The notes below the pieces were generated by a model. It had not been told where the DNA came from. It saw only the letters and a list, made by a program, of their open reading frames with translations, and made no database searches. A DNA stretch of 64,000 nt from Berryella intestinalis. GTDB taxonomy: Bacteria > Actinomycetota > Coriobacteriia > Coriobacteriales > Eggerthellaceae. Both the position numbers and the translations under genes were made by a program. The stretch covers positions 1,903,094-1,967,093 of the forward strand of contig NZ_CP009302.1 in assembly GCF_000814825.1 (NCBI RefSeq). Reading direction: 5' to 3'. Numbering within the stretch: the stretch's first letter is position 1; the number at the start of each line of letters is the position of its first letter. This document shows positions 34,171 to 42,216 of the stretch, in pieces.

Positions 34171-35925
34171 CTACACGCTCATCGAGCGGCCCACCGCCGC
34201 CCATTCGGCAAGCGAGGCGGCATAGTCGGGAGCGAGGTGCTTCGTGGAGAAGAAGAACATGTCGCCATTGGAAGCGACCGTGCGCTGGATGTCGGGATAG
34301 CGGCCCGATTCGCTTACCGCCTTCCACATCTGCTCGACCTCTTCGAGGGTCTTGTTGAAGGGGCGGTTGGAAAAACCGCTCGCGGCCATGGGGCGCGGGT
34401 ACATGCGCGACTCCTCGCGCACGCAGTCCACGAACGTGACCTCGTCGTTATCCTCCGCCGCGAGAAACGCCCAGTGGGCGAACGACGAGGTCATCGAGCG
34501 CGTATCGTACAGGTAGTACTCGTAGGCCCCCTCCAGCACGGCGATAGTCGAGCATTCGACGGTCAAGGGGACGAACCGGTCCTCGTCTTCGAGGGGCACC
34601 ATAACGCACTCGCCGTCCCGCTGGACCAGCTTGTAGCCCTCGGGAAGCTTCAGCGAGCCGAACACCTGGTCGTGCACGGTATCGTTATGCGTCTCGATCG
34701 GGCGGAGGGGTTCGGCCGAAGGCTTGCGGCCCTCCCCGTCAGCCAGGGGCGCCGCATCGAATTCGGCGGCCTCGTCGGCGTCGGTGCGCTCCTTGCGCGA
34801 CCGATCGAAGAACCGCGGCACGCCCACCGGGCGCGTGGCCGTCCTGAACCGGCTTTCGATATGCGGGTTCTTCTCCGCTGCGGCCTGCTCGGGCTTCTCC
34901 TCCTCGCAGCCGTGCTCGGACACGTAGTGGTACACCGCCATCTCGAATTCGTCTTCGGTCATATGCGCCGGCACGATGCCCAGGTCGGTCCAGTGCGCGG
35001 CGCACACCAGACGGCCCTCGGCCGACTGCTTGCGCACATGGTCGAAAGCGCGGGCAAGCGCGTTGCTCTCGAGGATCGCACGCTTCTCGGGGTCTTCACA
35101 CGGCTCGTCGGCCGGCTCGGCGAGAGCCGCCGCGCTACCGGTCGCCTCCGGCGCGGCGCCTGCAGCAACGTCTGCGGAAGCCGGAGAAGCCCCATCGAGT
35201 GCGGCCGATCCGTCGCCGGCGTCCCCGAATACAGCCGCAGCGATCGGAACGCGCGGACCGCCTTCGACCCCGCGATCGGCGGGTGCGGCGGAAGAGAGCC
35301 CGTCGACCAGCTTCTCCACCCGAAACGAGCGAAGCGAGCAGTTCTCGCACAGGATGCACGAGATGGAGCCGTCGTCGCACAGCTTTCGGGCGTTGAACTC
35401 GGCAAGCGACATGCCCTGCCTGAACCAGAAGTCCCCCACCAGGGCCCGCACACCCTCGGTCGCGAAGTGCGGGGTGTACGTTTTGTCGCTGGGAACGCCG
35501 CCCAGCGCGGCGGCGATGTCGTCCGGCTTGATGGAGAGGGCCTCGTCAAACGTCTTGCCCTCGATCATGGTGCACACCATGCTCGCGCAAGCCGTCACGG
35601 CCAGGCAGCCCCGGGACTGGAACCCCGCGCGAACGAACGTCTCGGTTTCCGGGTCGATCACGGCGAACAGGCGCAGCGCGGTTTCGCCCTTCTTCGACTT
35701 GCCCACCATGCACTGGGCGTTGTAGCCCTCGGGGCGCCCGCTGTTGGTGTAGCTCGCTATGACCGAAAGCAGGGCGTCGGAGTACCCGATCGTGCCCACC
35801 TCGGTTTCCATCTGGTAAACATCCTGCGTGCGGATCACGGCGCGCTCCTGCGGCTCGTTGAACACATCGCGCACCGGATCTTCGATTTCGTCGAACTTCT
35901 CGGCTCGCTCGTCAGTAGACGGCAT
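34171..35925 (-). CDS. IscU/NifU-like N-terminal domain fused to a large unknown domain
   Basis: The ATG at 35925 follows GAGGGGG. Of 584 residues, about 45-170 resemble an IscU/NifU scaffold: GYSDALLSVIASY, an NAQC motif (C72), RGCLAVTACASM (C107) and DDIAAALGGVPSDK. The position of the third scaffold cysteine reads HF (153-154) instead of HC. A new C190-x2-C193-x2-C196 follows. Residues about 210-280 are an Ala/Pro linker and 300-584 a mixed domain I do not recognise, with W and Y clusters (YEYYLYDTRSM). It sits between the AOR and LuxR genes and shares the LuxR promoter region. It probably serves AOR or ferredoxin maturation. Confidence 0.75.
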   Translation of the reverse strand: MPSTDERAEKFDEIEDPVRDVFNEPQERAVIRTQDVYQMETEVGTIGYSDALLSVIASYTNSGRPEGYNAQCMVGKSKKGETALRLFAVIDPETETFVRAGFQSRGCLAVTACASMVCTMIEGKTFDEALSIKPDDIAAALGGVPSDKTYTPHFATEGVRALVGDFWFRQGMSLAEFNARKLCDDGSISCILCENCSLRSFRVEKLVDGLSSAAPADRGVEGGPRVPIAAAVFGDAGDGSAALDGASPASADVAAGAAPEATGSAAALAEPADEPCEDPEKRAILESNALARAFDHVRKQSAEGRLVCAAHWTDLGIVPAHMTEDEFEMAVYHYVSEHGCEEEKPEQAAAEKNPHIESRFRTATRPVGVPRFFDRSRKERTDADEAAEFDAAPLADGEGRKPSAEPLRPIETHNDTVHDQVFGSLKLPEGYKLVQRDGECVMVPLEDEDRFVPLTVECSTIAVLEGAYEYYLYDTRSMTSSFAHWAFLAAEDNDEVTFVDCVREESRMYPRPMAASGFSNRPFNKTLEEVEQMWKAVSESGRYPDIQRTVASNGDMFFFSTKHLAPDYAASLAEWAAVGRSMSV

Positions 35926-36015
35926 ACGTCCCCCTCGATATAAACCTCTCGCTTTCACCGAATACGCGCTAGAATAACGTACCGGCGGACGGCTCAGATG
36001 AACCAGCCCGCATTG

Positions 36016-36021
36016 TATACT
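36016..36021 (+). promoter_or_regulatory. -10 element of the LuxR gene
   Basis: TATACT, about 90 bp before the ATG. The palindrome at 36044-36060 would lie just downstream of the start site, fitting autorepression. The -35 is poor. Confidence 0.35.
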
Positions 36022-36043
36022 CGTTCAACGGCTATGGAATGCC

Positions 36044-36060
36044 TACCCTCTTTGAGGATA
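36044..36060. promoter_or_regulatory. Palindromic operator, copy 3 (IscU-like/LuxR intergenic)
   Basis: TACCCTCTTTGAGGATA shares its first 11 bases with copy 1 at 31654 and matches it at 15 of 17 positions. Confidence 0.7.
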
Positions 36061-36108
36061 ACCGCCAACAAACGTGCATGAGCCGCAAGACGGCTCGGGG
36101 GAGGATGC

Positions 36109-37704
36109 ATGTCGCGAGACGGAAGAAGCACCGAGGGAGCGACGGCCCCGGGTGCCGCAGGGTCGTACCTTGAGGGCCCGGGCGATCTCAAAGGCCTGAC
36201 GGAGCGATTCTCGGCCCTGATCCCGCTGGTGGCGGGACTGGTCATTGCGCGCGTCGGGCTGCTCACCGCATCGTACGGGGGCTACGCGCGCACCGACGAC
36301 GGCACGCTCACCGACAGCAGCATGCTCATCGCGCTGGCTGTCCTGGGCATCTTCCTCGCCGCCATAACCCGGCGGAAGACCCCGCTGAAGAAGCGCTTCG
36401 TGAACCGGCTCATGCTGGCGACGATCGCCGTCGAGTCGTTCTCGGGGTTCGCCATGGCCCTCATGTACGCCCTGGGCGAGCCCTTCCCCGGAATGCGCCT
36501 GGCCATCGGGGCGCTGGTGAGCCTTTCGGCATCGCTGTGCATCTTCTACTGGCTGCGCCGCGCGCGCGAAACGAACACCGTTGTGGCGGTGGTCTACGTG
36601 TTCACCTCGCTCGCGCTCAGCGAAGTGCTCCTGTACGCGCTGTCCATCCTGCCCGACTTCCTCGAGATGGCGCTGTCCGCCTCGATCGTGCTGCTCCAGT
36701 ACCCGCTGAGGCTCGCGGCGCGCACCCGCACGATCCCCAAGCACATCGAGGGACGGAAATTCGAGTCCGACTACTTCACCTTCTCGAAAACCGAGATCCA
36801 AAGGCGCCAGTTCCTCATGGCCACCGCCGTGGGCATCGGCGCCCTGTCGATCGTCATAGGCTTTCTGCGCGGCTACCCCGATGGAACCTCCATCGTGTTC
36901 GACCCCGCGACGCGCATCGCCTACCCGCTGGTGGTCATCGCCTGCTGCGCGCTCGTCGTCGTGGCCACGCTGCGCGGATCGGAGCGCACCACCACCGTCG
37001 GCATGTTCGTCACCATGCAGCTGCTGGCCGCGATCGCGCTGGTGCTGTACTCGGTATTTCCCGACGCCCTGCGGATCGGCGCCGTCCCCACCACGGCGCT
37101 CAACGCCCTTATGGTGGGCTTCACCTGGTACGTATCCCTCGCGTTCATGAGCGCGGGCTGGCGCGACCCGTACTATTACACCTGTGCGGGCTGGATCGTG
37201 TGGATCGGGTGCCGCGCCGTCATGCGCCTGTCCATCTTGGCACTTGCGCCCCTCGCGCTGGACAATGGGCTGCTGCTCTCCGTCATGAGCGCGATCCTGC
37301 TGGTTTCGGCCCAGATCGTGTTCATTCAGTTCCTTCACGTGGAAAGGCAGGCGCAGACCGAGGACGCCCCTTCGTGCGAGGGCGACTGCCGCTCGTGCCA
37401 GCGCGAGTTGAGCCCCTCGGCGCTCACCAAGCTGATGGGCCTGGACAACGACTCGGAATCGGCCCAGACCCGCGAGGAGCTGATGAGGCAGAGCGCCCAG
37501 CAGATGGGGCAGCAGTTCCTGCTGTCCGAACGCGAGGTAGAGGTGCTTGCGCTCTATGCCCAGGGCTATACGCAAAAGCGCGTGGCCGAAACCCTGTTCA
37601 TCAGCCAGGGCACGGCTCACGCGCATATCAAGCGGATCTACGCGAAAACGGACCTTCATTCGCGTCAGGAGCTTATCGACTACCTGGAAGAATACACCCA
37701 GTAA
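36109..37704 (+). CDS. Membrane LuxR-type regulator with a cysteine motif
   Basis: The 531-residue protein follows GGGGGAGGATGC. About 10-12 membrane helices fill residues 35-410, and a LuxR/NarL HTH ends it (LSEREVEVLALYAQGYTQKRVAETLFISQGTAHAHIKRIY, split as shown by the family). Between them C423-x3-C427-x2-C430 (CEGDCRSC) could bind an Fe-S cluster or metal and sense redox state. Proteins of this layout are expanded in Eggerthellaceae and sit beside respiratory reductases. Palindromes before this gene and before the AOR/ferredoxin pair make those its likely targets. Confidence 0.88.
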   Translation: MSRDGRSTEGATAPGAAGSYLEGPGDLKGLTERFSALIPLVAGLVIARVGLLTASYGGYARTDDGTLTDSSMLIALAVLGIFLAAITRRKTPLKKRFVNRLMLATIAVESFSGFAMALMYALGEPFPGMRLAIGALVSLSASLCIFYWLRRARETNTVVAVVYVFTSLALSEVLLYALSILPDFLEMALSASIVLLQYPLRLAARTRTIPKHIEGRKFESDYFTFSKTEIQRRQFLMATAVGIGALSIVIGFLRGYPDGTSIVFDPATRIAYPLVVIACCALVVVATLRGSERTTTVGMFVTMQLLAAIALVLYSVFPDALRIGAVPTTALNALMVGFTWYVSLAFMSAGWRDPYYYTCAGWIVWIGCRAVMRLSILALAPLALDNGLLLSVMSAILLVSAQIVFIQFLHVERQAQTEDAPSCEGDCRSCQRELSPSALTKLMGLDNDSESAQTREELMRQSAQQMGQQFLLSEREVEVLALYAQGYTQKRVAETLFISQGTAHAHIKRIYAKTDLHSRQELIDYLEEYTQ

Positions 37705-37746
37705 GCGCCGCAAGCCCAAGGGATGCGCGCGGCGGCGTAGTCCCGC

Positions 37747-39000
37747 TTACGCCTCGTGCTCTTCCTCAGTCTCCCACACGTTCGGCTCGTGGGGCATAAG
37801 CGACATGCGGTAGATCTCGCGGGAATCGTCCATATCCAGGGGCCTGAACGCGCCGAACCGCGCGCCCTTGGTCTTCTCCAGCGTTCCGATGAGGGTCTCG
37901 ATGTCCCCTTCGCCGATTCCGAACTCGCTCAGCGACGAGGGCATGCCCAAAGACATGAAGAACTCCTGGGTCTCGTCTATCGCGATCTCGATCGCGTCGC
38001 GGATCGCATCGGGCGTGTCGTCGATGGGCTCGATGCCGAACACGTCGCGCGCATACGACAGGAACCTGTCGGGGTCGGCGGGCCACACGTAGCGCATCCA
38101 GTTCGGCATGATGACCGCCAGACCCGCGCCATGCGTCACCTCGACGAAATGCGCCGACACCTCATGCTCTAGGCCGTGGCTTTCCCATCCGCCCGCACGT
38201 CCCCCGGGCTTAAGGCCCCGGCCGCACCCGGCGATGTCGTTGTGGGCCAGCATGCCCACCCACATGATGTTCGCCCGAGCCTCGTAGTCCTCGGGGTCTT
38301 CGATGACGCGCGGACCGTGCTCGATCAGGGTGCGCATAAGCGAAGTGGCGATGCCGTCGGTAACCGTCACGGTTCCCAGGCCGCTGAAATAGCGCTCGCA
38401 GATATGGGCGAACATGTCGGTCACGCCTGCTGCGGTCTGGTACGGAGGGAGGCTGAACGTATGCTCGGGGTTCATGAAGGCGAAGCGCGGACGGAAGGCG
38501 TCGCCGCCCACGCCCACCTTGCGGCCTTCCTCATCGTTGCTGATAACGCACGAAGCGGATGCCTCCGAGCCCGCCGCCGGGATGGTGACGAGGGTTGCGA
38601 TGGGAAGGGCGCGGGTGATGGGAAGCCCCTTCGCGAAGATATCCCACACGTCGCCTTCGTAGTACACGCCGAAGGCGATGGCCTTGGCGGCGTCGATGAC
38701 GCTGCCGCCGCCCACGGCTACCACGCTGTCGAGCTCCCGTTCGCGTACGAGCCCGATTCCCTCGCGCACGAACGACACGTCGGGGTTCGGGCGCACGCCG
38801 CCCAGTTCGACCAGATCGATGCCGGCCCCGGTCAGGGATCCCTTCACCTGGTCGAGCACTCCCGAGCGCTTCACCGAGCCCTGACCGTACACGACCAGCG
38901 AGCGCTTGAAGCCCGCTGCGCTCAGGGCGCTCCCCATGTCGTCGGTCGCCGTGCGGCCGAAGTGGAACTCGGTCGGAGAGTAGAAGGCGAAATCGTTCAT
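37747..39000 (-). CDS. Iron-containing alcohol dehydrogenase (BdhA/YqhD type)
   Basis: The 417-residue group III dehydrogenase uses NAD(P)H to interconvert aldehydes and alcohols. GGGSVIDAAKAIA is the nucleotide segment. D and H metal ligands are in VTDMFAHICE, and WESHGLEHEVSA and VTHGAGLAV supply the remaining His ligands. The length is typical. It is convergent with the LuxR gene, 42 bp apart. An aldehyde-related link to the AOR is possible but is only proximity. Confidence 0.93.
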   Translation of the reverse strand: MNDFAFYSPTEFHFGRTATDDMGSALSAAGFKRSLVVYGQGSVKRSGVLDQVKGSLTGAGIDLVELGGVRPNPDVSFVREGIGLVRERELDSVVAVGGGSVIDAAKAIAFGVYYEGDVWDIFAKGLPITRALPIATLVTIPAAGSEASASCVISNDEEGRKVGVGGDAFRPRFAFMNPEHTFSLPPYQTAAGVTDMFAHICERYFSGLGTVTVTDGIATSLMRTLIEHGPRVIEDPEDYEARANIMWVGMLAHNDIAGCGRGLKPGGRAGGWESHGLEHEVSAHFVEVTHGAGLAVIMPNWMRYVWPADPDRFLSYARDVFGIEPIDDTPDAIRDAIEIAIDETQEFFMSLGMPSSLSEFGIGEGDIETLIGTLEKTKGARFGAFRPLDMDDSREIYRMSLMPHEPNVWETEEEHEA

Positions 39001-39140
39001 AGCGCTCCTTTCGACAGTGTGGCAGTGTTTATGTTGGAACCAAGGTTACACTCTTCACAGCCCGCGCGCCCCTGATACCATAGTATGCGCCCTAATTAAT
39101 CGTTGAATGACAACCGATTCCGACCTCGGGAGGAAACGTC

Positions 39141-40271
39141 ATGGCCAACAAAAACCTCGCCCAAAACCAAAACGAGATCACGGTGCTGGTCACCGGAGGT
39201 GCGGGCTTCATCGGAAGCCACACCTGCGTCGAGCTTCTGGACGAAGGGTACCGGGTCGTCGTGGTGGACGACCTCAGCAACTCCAGCGCCGCAGCGCTCG
39301 ATCGCGTACGCGCCATCACCGGCGTCGAAGACGACCGCCTCCGGTTCTACGAGAACGACATCCTCGATCGCGCGGCTTTGGAGCGCATCTTCTCCGAAAA
39401 CGAGATCGACGCCATCATCCACTTCGCAGGGTTCAAGGCCGTGGGCGAAAGCGTGCAGAAACCCCTGGAATACTACTGGAACAACATCGCGGGGACGCTC
39501 GTCCTCTGCGACGTCGCGCGGACGCACGGCGTGAAGAACATCGTGTTCTCCAGCAGCGCCACCGTGTACGGCGAGCCCGAGTTCATCCCCATAACCGAAG
39601 CCTGCCCCAAGCACAATGCGACGAACCCCTACGGGCAGACGAAGTCGATGCTCGAGCAGATCCTCACCGACCTCTACGTGGGAGACAACGAGTGGAACGT
39701 CGTGCTGCTGCGCTACTTCAATCCCATCGGCGCCCACGAAAGCGGCCTGATCGGCGAAGACCCCAAGGGCATCCCCAACAACCTGCTGCCCTACGTTGCG
39801 CAGGTGGCGGTGGGCAAGCTGGAAAGCGTCGGCGTGTTCGGAGACGACTACGACACCCCGGACGGAACCGGTGTGCGCGACTACATCCATGTGGTCGACC
39901 TGGCGCGCGGGCATGTGGCCGCGCTGCGCTGGATGGGCGGCAAGGTGGGAACCGGAAAGGCCATCGGGCTGGGATCCATCGAAGGTACGCCGCAGGAGAA
40001 CGGGACGCGCTCGGGCGTGGGGATATTCAACCTGGGCACGGGCACGGGATCGAGCGTTCTCGATGTAGTGCACGCGTTCTCGCAGGCATGCGGGAAGGAG
40101 ATCCCCTACCAGATCAAGCCCCGCCGCGCCGGAGACATCGCCGTCAACTACGCTGCCTGCGACAAGGCCCGCGACGAGTTGGGATGGGAAGCCCGGTTCG
40201 ACCTGGCCCGCATGTGCGCCGACAGCTGGCGCTGGCAGTCAAACAACCCCGACGGCTACAGCACGCGCTAA
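39141..40271 (+). CDS. galE: UDP-glucose 4-epimerase
   Basis: The 376-residue extended SDR enzyme interconverts UDP-glucose and UDP-galactose. VTGGAGFIGSH binds NAD, FSSSATVYG holds the Ser, and NPYGQTKSMLEQ carries the catalytic YxxxK. It starts after GGGAGGAAACGTC. It feeds glycan synthesis, matching the nearby phosphoglucomutase and LCP ligase genes. Confidence 0.95.
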   Translation: MANKNLAQNQNEITVLVTGGAGFIGSHTCVELLDEGYRVVVVDDLSNSSAAALDRVRAITGVEDDRLRFYENDILDRAALERIFSENEIDAIIHFAGFKAVGESVQKPLEYYWNNIAGTLVLCDVARTHGVKNIVFSSSATVYGEPEFIPITEACPKHNATNPYGQTKSMLEQILTDLYVGDNEWNVVLLRYFNPIGAHESGLIGEDPKGIPNNLLPYVAQVAVGKLESVGVFGDDYDTPDGTGVRDYIHVVDLARGHVAALRWMGGKVGTGKAIGLGSIEGTPQENGTRSGVGIFNLGTGTGSSVLDVVHAFSQACGKEIPYQIKPRRAGDIAVNYAACDKARDELGWEARFDLARMCADSWRWQSNNPDGYSTR

Positions 40272-40355
40272 TCCGGCCTCCGCGGCGCTTCGCCGCAGGA
40301 CGAACCGCTCATTCATTCAATCGGGAAGGGCAACGGTCTTCTTCCCGCCCGCCGA

Positions 40356-40390
40356 AACGGGTCCTACGACGAAGTGCCGTAGGACCCGTT
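40356..40390 (-). other. Perfect 13-bp hairpin spanning the LCP stop codon
   Basis: AACGGGTCCTACG (40356-40368) pairs exactly with 40378-40390. The stop codon lies inside it. No U-tract follows, so it may protect the 3' end. Confidence 0.45.
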
Positions 40391-41716
40391 CCCGTTCGAG
40401 CCGGTGTTCGCATACCCGCCGTTGCCCGTTCCATTGCCGTACGTCTGCCCCGAATACTGACTCGAGTTCGAGTACGTGTTCGAATACGCGTTCGACGAAT
40501 ACCCCGACGACGGCGACACGGTGGTTCCGGAGCGCGTCGAAGTGCCGGCCACCCGCTGCTGGTACTCCGCCATCAGCATTTCGGGGGTCTTCTCGGTGGT
40601 GACCGTGCTGGGGTCGAGCCCCGCGTCGACCGCGGCCATCATCTTCTTGATCGCATCGTAGTCGGCGAACACGTACGATGCGCCGTTGTACTGGGCGGGC
40701 AGCGAGGGAACCGTCGCGGAATAGATGGTCATATCCCCGTTGTCCTTGATCGCCTGGGCCAGCCCGATGATGTCGGTGACCTTCAGGTTCGTGGTAACGC
40801 ACTTGGCCGCGGCCTGGATCATGCCGGGCATCTCGGTTACGGGAAGCCCCTCGATCTTGGTGACGATCGCCTGGATGAGCTTGCGCTGGTTGGAAACGCG
40901 CGTGTAGTCTCCGTCGGCGTAGGCGCGGCTGCGGGCGAACACGAGCGCCGCTTCGCCATCGAGGTGCTGGCGGCCCGCTTCGATCACCACCGGGCCGGCA
41001 TCGGGGTCGTCGATTCGCTCGTCGACATCCACGTCGACGCCGCCGACGGCATCGACGAGACCGATCAGACCCGTGAAGTTGATCTCGGCATAATACGAGA
41101 TATCCACCCCGAGCATCTCGGACGCCTGCTTGATCGAACCGGCCGTGTCTCCGAAGGTGTACGCAGCGTTGAACTTCACCGTTCCGTATTCGCTGAGATT
41201 GATCGCGGTGTCGCGCGGGATGGACACCATCGACACCGTGTTGGTCTTCGGATCGACCCTCACCACGATGTTCGTATCGGAACGGCGTCCGATCTCGTCG
41301 TTGTCCTCGCGCTCGTCCGAGCCCACCAGCATGACGTAGAACGGCTCGGTCAGGTTCGATTTCACGGGCGCGAGCGCTTCGTTGATCTCGGCGATCTCCT
41401 GATCCGTCTTGTTGCCCGCCAACGTCGCGTTGATCGAGTTCACGTAGAGGGCAACCGCCGTTCCGACGCCCGCCAACACCACGACGAGGGCGATGAACAC
41501 GCCCAGGGCGATCCGCTTGCCGCGGCTCATCTTCTTCTTGCGGCGCGTCGAGTACTGAGCGGCATCGCGCGCATACGCTTGCGCTGCGGCACGCGGGGTC
41601 GACGAGGAATCGTAGTCGAAGGCGGCTTTGAAGGAACCCTGCTCTGCGCCGTCGGCGACGGAGTGGGTCTTCGGGCTCGGTTTCTCGTTCTTTTTCCGAG
41701 CGTGCTTTCCTGCCAT
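40364..41716 (-). CDS. LCP (LytR-CpsA-Psr) family cell-wall glycopolymer ligase
   Basis: The ATG at 41716 follows GAAGGAGATTAC; the frame upstream is non-coding. The 450-residue protein has a basic cytoplasmic start, one membrane helix (about 50-72) and an LCP domain with SVSIPRDTAINL-like and FTGLIGLVDAVGGVDVDVDE segments plus ALVFARSRAYADGDYTRVSNQ, which hold the pyrophosphate- and lipid-binding Arg and Asp residues. LCP enzymes move glycopolymers from lipid carriers to peptidoglycan. A Ser/Tyr/Asn/Gly-rich tail of about 55 residues ends the protein. Confidence 0.92.
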   Translation of the reverse strand: MAGKHARKKNEKPSPKTHSVADGAEQGSFKAAFDYDSSSTPRAAAQAYARDAAQYSTRRKKKMSRGKRIALGVFIALVVVLAGVGTAVALYVNSINATLAGNKTDQEIAEINEALAPVKSNLTEPFYVMLVGSDEREDNDEIGRRSDTNIVVRVDPKTNTVSMVSIPRDTAINLSEYGTVKFNAAYTFGDTAGSIKQASEMLGVDISYYAEINFTGLIGLVDAVGGVDVDVDERIDDPDAGPVVIEAGRQHLDGEAALVFARSRAYADGDYTRVSNQRKLIQAIVTKIEGLPVTEMPGMIQAAAKCVTTNLKVTDIIGLAQAIKDNGDMTIYSATVPSLPAQYNGASYVFADYDAIKKMMAAVDAGLDPSTVTTEKTPEMLMAEYQQRVAGTSTRSGTTVSPSSGYSSNAYSNTYSNSSQYSGQTYGNGTGNGGYANTGSNGNGSYGTSS

Positions 41717-41902
41717 GTAATCTCCTTCAAGCGCGGGCGAAAGCCCGCTCTGTGCATTCAAAACCCGCAAGGCAATCGGCTCGGCGTTCAGTGTGAAGCC
41801 GTCGGACGCCCGGATACGCGGTCGATGATCGAACCCGTTTATCTTACCACCCCGACCCTTTCGCCATAGAACGGGCATCCCGGAGCGACAAGGGGAACAC
41901 AG

Positions 41903-41944
41903 TGTAATCGCTGGATTACATCGATGTGTAACGGCGAAGTTACG
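41903..41944. promoter_or_regulatory. Tandem operators upstream of the XRE regulator
   Basis: TGTAAT-N6-ATTACA (41903-41920) with TCGAT following, then TGTAAC-N6-GTTACG (41927-41944), are centred exactly 24 bp apart. They end 8 bp before the ATG, ideal for autorepression. The first matches the site at 10321. Confidence 0.65.
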
Positions 41945-41952
41945 CTAGCCTC

Positions 41953-42216
41953 ATGGATTACCGCATCGACACGCCCTTCGCTCACACGCCCGAACCCCCT
42001 GCTGGGGAACTCGGCGCCGCTTTGGGATACAACGTCAGGCGCCTGCGGACAGAACAGCACCTCACCAAGCAGACGTTCGCAATGATGGTGGGCATCGGCA
42101 GGCCCTTCCTCGACAAGATAGAAAGCGGCGAGGCGGATCCGAGGCTTTCCCTCGTCATCCGCCTCGCCGATGCGCTTTCGGTAACTCCCGAAGACCTCCT
42201 GGCCCTCAGCCTCTAG
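41953..42216 (+). CDS. Small XRE-family regulator
   Basis: The 87-residue protein is almost all helix-turn-helix. NVRRLRTEQHLTKQTFAMMVGIGRPFLDKIESGE (split positions about 28-61) is followed by RLADALSVTPEDLLAL. A Pro-rich start of about 20 residues precedes it. There is no Shine-Dalgarno site; the operator GTTACGCT also resembles a -10 ending 7 nt from the ATG, so a leaderless mRNA is possible. Its 3' end overlaps the convergent phosphoglucomutase gene by 4 bp. Confidence 0.85.
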   Translation: MDYRIDTPFAHTPEPPAGELGAALGYNVRRLRTEQHLTKQTFAMMVGIGRPFLDKIESGEADPRLSLVIRLADALSVTPEDLLALSL

